64,000 bases of DNA from Bittarella massiliensis (ex Durand et al. 2017). GTDB lineage: Bacteria; Bacillota; Clostridia; Oscillospirales; Ruminococcaceae. The notes below the pieces were generated by a model. That model did not search any database, had not been told where the DNA came from, and saw only the letters and a program-made list of their open reading frames with translations. Below are positions 61,113 through 64,000 of the stretch, piece after piece; the first letter of the stretch is position 1, and every line of letters begins with the position of its first letter. The DNA lies in assembly GCF_001486165.1 (NCBI RefSeq), contig NZ_LN908975.1, forward strand, positions 372,001-436,000, given 5' to 3'. Both the position numbers and the translations under genes were made by a program.

Positions 61113-61823
61113 TTAGAGGGAGCGCTCCTCGATGAAGCGGCGCAGGGTCTGCCGCTGAGCGGAGGTGATGACCACCTTTCCCCGCTCCACCCCGATGCAG
61201 CCGGCCTCCCGCAACTTTTGGATGATGCGGGCCACCGAGCGGGGATCCCGGCGGATGGACTGGGCGATCTCGGACTGGGTCTCCCACAGCCGCACCGGGC
61301 CCTGGTAGCCCTCGGGATAGCAGCCCAGGTAGACCCCGTAGAGGTAGTCCAGGTAATAGGCCCCGGCCAGCACCGAGTCGGTGACCGAGCAGTTGCGGTA
61401 GAGCGTCTGCAGGCGGTGCTTTTGCTCCAAGCTCTCAAAAATCACGGCGTTGTAGACCGGCAGGCAGACCTGGCTCCAGCGCAGAAAGTTCTCCCCCCGG
61501 ATGCGCAGGGCGCAGAGGGGGGTCTTGGCCACCACCTCCGCCGTCCGCTTCATGGGGACGGGACTGACGATTTCCGACAGGCCGATGAACTGGTTGGCGC
61601 AGATGCGGTAGCCCAGGTCGTTGTCCCCCGAAAGGGAGAAGGCGCTGTACAGTTCGCACACCCCTTTGACCACCAAAAACAGGTCGGGCGGGGCAAAGCT
61701 GTCCTTCTCGATCAGGGTCTGGCGGGCGGCCCGCTCCACCAGGGTGATCTTCCCCTTCTCCTCGGGGGGGAGGGGGGAGAAGAGGCCGGCCGCCCAGGGC
61801 CAGTGCTCCAGTGGTTCGCCCAT
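61113..61823 (-). CDS. Crp/Fnr family transcriptional regulator (3 of 3)
   Basis: 236 residues from ATG 61823, chosen because AAAGGAGG lies 8 nt upstream and because the start then aligns with regulator 2; an ATG at 61829 is too close to the site. It shares TLIEKDSFAPPDLFLVVKG, SGDNDL and CALRIRGENFLRWSQVCLPV with regulator 2. The winged helix carries SEIAQSIRRDPRSVARIIQK. Its promoter (TTGTAT-17-TAATCT) is like that of regulator 2 and lacks the dyad. It is divergent from sulfatase 2, whose promoter has the dyad. Confidence 0.88.
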   Translation of the reverse strand: MGEPLEHWPWAAGLFSPLPPEEKGKITLVERAARQTLIEKDSFAPPDLFLVVKGVCELYSAFSLSGDNDLGYRICANQFIGLSEIVSPVPMKRTAEVVAKTPLCALRIRGENFLRWSQVCLPVYNAVIFESLEQKHRLQTLYRNCSVTDSVLAGAYYLDYLYGVYLGCYPEGYQGPVRLWETQSEIAQSIRRDPRSVARIIQKLREAGCIGVERGKVVITSAQRQTLRRFIEERSL

Positions 61824-61965
61824 CTCCATCGCCTCCTTTAAAAAGGATTTCTCTCCCCACCAGATTAGCACAGGCGGCCGATTTATACAAGAAATACCGG
61901 GCAGGTCCCCCCGTTTTTGACAGGCGGTCTGCCCTGGGAACCGGCAAATTTTTTGCGGCAAAGAT

Positions 61966-62005
61966 GACAGGTGTCGTTTTCCACCCGAGGGCGGAAAGTT
62001 ATAAT
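61966..62005 (+). promoter_or_regulatory. Class II promoter of sulfatase 2
   Basis: Dyad GACAGGTGTC at 61966-61975 followed by GTTTTCC, as at the 56.3-kb site. Perfect -10 TATAAT at 62000-62005, exactly 32 bp centre to centre. Confidence 0.75.
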
Positions 62006-62115
62006 GGAGGCAAAGCTGGGGCGGTGCGCCGCCCTGTTCGCTTCCCGCGAAGACCGCCTCTCCGCGCCCACCCGGCCCGGCCAGCGGATCTGAATCAATG
62101 GAAAGGATGGTTACC

Positions 62116-63753
62116 ATGCGTTACCGAGTCAACCAGGAGGACCGGCGTCCCAACATCCTCCTCATCACCTGCGATCAGCTGCGCAGCGACTATCTGGGCT
62201 GCTACGGGGCCGACTTCATGCAGACGCCCAATATCGACGCCCTGGCCGCCGAGGGGCGGGTGTATGAAAACGCCTACTCCCCCAACCCGGTCTGCATCCC
62301 CGCCCGGCACAACCTGCTCACCGGGCTCACCGACCGCCACCACGGCTTTGACGACAACTACTTCGGGGCCGAGGCCAAGCCCCTGCCCTACTACCTGCCC
62401 ACCTTCCCCCAGATCCTCTCGGACAACGGCTACGACACCTGCGCCGTGGGAAAGATGCACTTTCAGCCCGAGCGGCGGATGAACGGCTTTGACCACTTCT
62501 TCAACATGGACGAGGTCCCCCCCGACAGGGAGGCCGACGACTACATGCTCTTTTTGAAGGAGAAGGGGTACGGCAACCTGCAGAGCATCAACGGGGTGCG
62601 CCACTGCCTCTACATGCAGCCCCAGCGGGCCCTGATGCCCGAAGAGCTGCACGGCTCCCACTGGGTGGCCGACCGCTCGATCCAGTACCTGGACGAGCAG
62701 CGGGGCCGGCGGCCCTTCCTCCTCTGGACCGGTTTCATCCACCCCCATCCCCCTCTGCACATCCCCGACGAGTGGGCCGAGATGTACAAGGGCAAGCTGC
62801 CCGCCCCCTCTGTCCCCAAGACCCCCCTGGGCCTGCTGGCGGAGGAGAACAAGACCCTGGGCGACCTGCCCACCCCCGAGGCGGTGCAGCGGATGCGGGA
62901 GATGTACGCGGCGGCCATCTCCTACGTGGACTTCCAGGTGGGGCGGATCGTGGAGAAACTGAAAGAGTTGGACCTCTACGACGACACCCTGATCCTCTTC
63001 ACCAGCGACCACGGCGAGATGCTGGGGGACCTGGGCACCTACCAGAAATTCCTCCCCTACGACCCCTCCTGCAAGATCCCCTTCATCGTCCACTGGCCCA
63101 AACAGGTGGCGGCGGGAGAGAGGGATCCCCGCTTTGTCGACCTCAACGACGTGCTGCCCACCTTCCTGGACGCCGCCGGGGCCGAATACCCCGACGTCTA
63201 CGACCTGCCGGGGGAGAGCGTCTTTGGCGAGGGGGTCAAGGACCGGCGTTACCAGTACGTGGAGCACCAGAGGGACAGCAAGCGCTGGTGCATGCTGCGG
63301 GACGAGCGGTACAAGTACGTCTACTCCTACGGAGACGACGAGCAGCTCTTTGACATGGCAAACGACCCGCAGGAGACCGAAAACCTCCTGTACGGCGGCG
63401 GCACCCCCGAGATGCGGGCGGTGGCCGACCGGCTGCGCCAGCGGCTGATCCGCTACGAGGCGCGCTATGGCCTGAAGGGCGGCATCGTGAACGGCGACTT
63501 TGAGAAGCGCCCCCGCTACCAGCCGATCCTCTACTGGGAGGAGAACTTCCCCAACTTTGTGAAGATGCTGGTCAAAGAGGGGGAGAAAGAGGCCCTCAAC
63601 GACATGCTCGACGAGGTGCTCTGGGCCATTGAGAAGGAGCCCACCGTCAAGTTGAGCCTCAACCACACCCGCGACATCCTGCAGCGGGCGGGCTACTCCA
63701 AAGAGCGCATCGACGCGCTGATGGAGCGGGCCAAAGAGCAGGGCAACTACTAG
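62116..63753 (+). CDS. Sulfatase-family hydrolase 2
   Basis: 545 residues from ATG 62116, which has AAAGGATGG 7-8 nt upstream and makes the protein equal in length to sulfatase 1; an ATG at 62098 is in frame but coincides with the site itself. The signature C60-I-P-A-R is followed by HNLLTG. Metal and substrate motifs are as in paralogue 1, with changes between about residues 70-90 and 150-165 that probably shape the active site. It is cytoplasmic, needing formylglycine maturation. Its promoter has the GACA-NN-TGTC dyad at the activator position. Confidence 0.9.
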   Translation: MRYRVNQEDRRPNILLITCDQLRSDYLGCYGADFMQTPNIDALAAEGRVYENAYSPNPVCIPARHNLLTGLTDRHHGFDDNYFGAEAKPLPYYLPTFPQILSDNGYDTCAVGKMHFQPERRMNGFDHFFNMDEVPPDREADDYMLFLKEKGYGNLQSINGVRHCLYMQPQRALMPEELHGSHWVADRSIQYLDEQRGRRPFLLWTGFIHPHPPLHIPDEWAEMYKGKLPAPSVPKTPLGLLAEENKTLGDLPTPEAVQRMREMYAAAISYVDFQVGRIVEKLKELDLYDDTLILFTSDHGEMLGDLGTYQKFLPYDPSCKIPFIVHWPKQVAAGERDPRFVDLNDVLPTFLDAAGAEYPDVYDLPGESVFGEGVKDRRYQYVEHQRDSKRWCMLRDERYKYVYSYGDDEQLFDMANDPQETENLLYGGGTPEMRAVADRLRQRLIRYEARYGLKGGIVNGDFEKRPRYQPILYWEENFPNFVKMLVKEGEKEALNDMLDEVLWAIEKEPTVKLSLNHTRDILQRAGYSKERIDALMERAKEQGNY

Positions 63754-63782
63754 AGCCGACCTTTTGAGATGGGAAAACGGCG

Positions 63783-63822
63783 AGAGGGGATCGGGGCTGT
63801 CAGCCCCGACCCCCTCTTTTTT
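63783..63822 (+). terminator. Terminator after sulfatase 2
   Basis: AGAGGGGATCGGGGCT / AGCCCCGACCCCCTCT stem with seven T. Confidence 0.88.
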
Positions 63823-63848
63823 TGTGTGTTTTGTGCGGCGGCCGAGGA

Positions 63849-64000
63849 TCAGTCGGTCCCGCCGGTCTGCCGGTTGAAGTGAAAGCGCAGGATGCCGGTG
63901 AGCAGGGCCTCGGCCAGGGCGGCGCAAATCAGCGCCACAAAGGCCCCGATGCTGAAATAGCCCGCCACCACCGCTGCCGCCAGCAGCAGGATGGTCATCC
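63849..64000 (-). CDS. C-terminal part of a membrane protein (runs off the window)
   Basis: The last 50 codons of a minus-strand gene ending at TGA 63851-63849. The text is hydrophobic (LLLAAAVVAGYFSIGAFVAL, ICAALAEALLTGILRF) and ends in a polar tail HFNRQTGGTD. The last two helices with a basic exit resemble the end of a MATE or polysaccharide-flippase-type protein, but 50 residues are too few to assign a family. Confidence 0.5.
   Translation of the reverse strand, partial: MTILLLAAAVVAGYFSIGAFVALICAALAEALLTGILRFHFNRQTGGTD

Overview
The window is 64 kb of dense, high-GC bacterial DNA with strong GGAGG-type ribosome binding sites, many GTG and TTG starts, and intrinsic terminators between almost every pair of operons. 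Gene content points to a strictly anaerobic, high-GC Clostridia-type Firmicute, probably an Oscillospiraceae-like gut bacterium; that placement is an inference. Supporting it are a YjjI-type glycine radical enzyme, glutamine synthetase III with an ANTAR antiterminator, DapL-type lysine synthesis, a DUF134/Mrp/NifX-like operon, a cysteine desulfidase and orphan BMP-family lipoproteins. No prophage, transposase, CRISPR array or rRNA was seen. There is one tRNA (Arg, anticodon CCU).

Layout. 1-10 kb: 5' part of a YjjI-family gene divergent from a Crp/Fnr-like regulator, thioredoxin reductase, a GHL10-type glycosidase, an amidohydrolase with a flavodoxin-like protein, small membrane proteins, an RNHCP protein with a structured leader, and a TrkH/KtrB potassium transporter. 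9.8-10.9 kb: tRNA-Arg followed by about 850 bp of repeated hairpins without a gene. 11-19 kb: proB-proA-membrane protein, tatD, metG, a nucleoside hydrolase whose 3' end is tandemly duplicated, and a Nudix hydrolase. 19-30 kb: a large secreted lectin-like surface protein, a ClC transporter, HAD phosphatase, MarR regulator, a PatB/MalY aminotransferase, and an AlkD plus AlkZ-like DNA repair pair. 30-40 kb: an Xre regulator with two paired membrane proteins, a 23-bp tandem repeat, a cysteine desulfidase, a MATE pump, an MGMT-family gene broken by one TGA, and a uridine phosphorylase divergent from a LacI regulator. 40-54 kb: an nfeD-SPFH-NeuB-like operon, a TrpF-like protein, the DUF134-Mrp-NifX operon, two divergent glutamine synthetases with an ANTAR protein, then dapF-pyrG-dapL. 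54-64 kb: a DtxR regulator and a duplicated cluster of BMP lipoproteins, Crp/Fnr regulators, sulfatases and a glycerophosphodiesterase.

Two regulatory systems stand out. (1) Six copies of the dyad GACA-NN-TGTC lie in promoters of the yjjI-like gene, both BMP lipoproteins, the phosphodiesterase and the sulfatases. In every case the dyad centre is 32-33 bp from a -10 hexamer, which is the class II activator arrangement (-41.5). Three Crp/Fnr-like regulators in the window share an Arg where E. coli CRP has Glu181, so they probably read this operator. (2) The leaders of both glutamine synthetase genes start with a hairpin carrying the same hexaloop AAAGGC, mutually exclusive with an intrinsic terminator. 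An ANTAR-domain gene lies directly downstream of one of them, which predicts RNA-binding antitermination of nitrogen assimilation.

Smaller local circuits are also readable: LacI-type operators between udp and its regulator, a perfect dyad at the DUF134 promoter, and a possible Shine-Dalgarno switch before the RNHCP gene. Decay is visible as the duplicated hydrolase tail, the TGA-interrupted MGMT-family gene and a frameshifted remnant near 40 kb.
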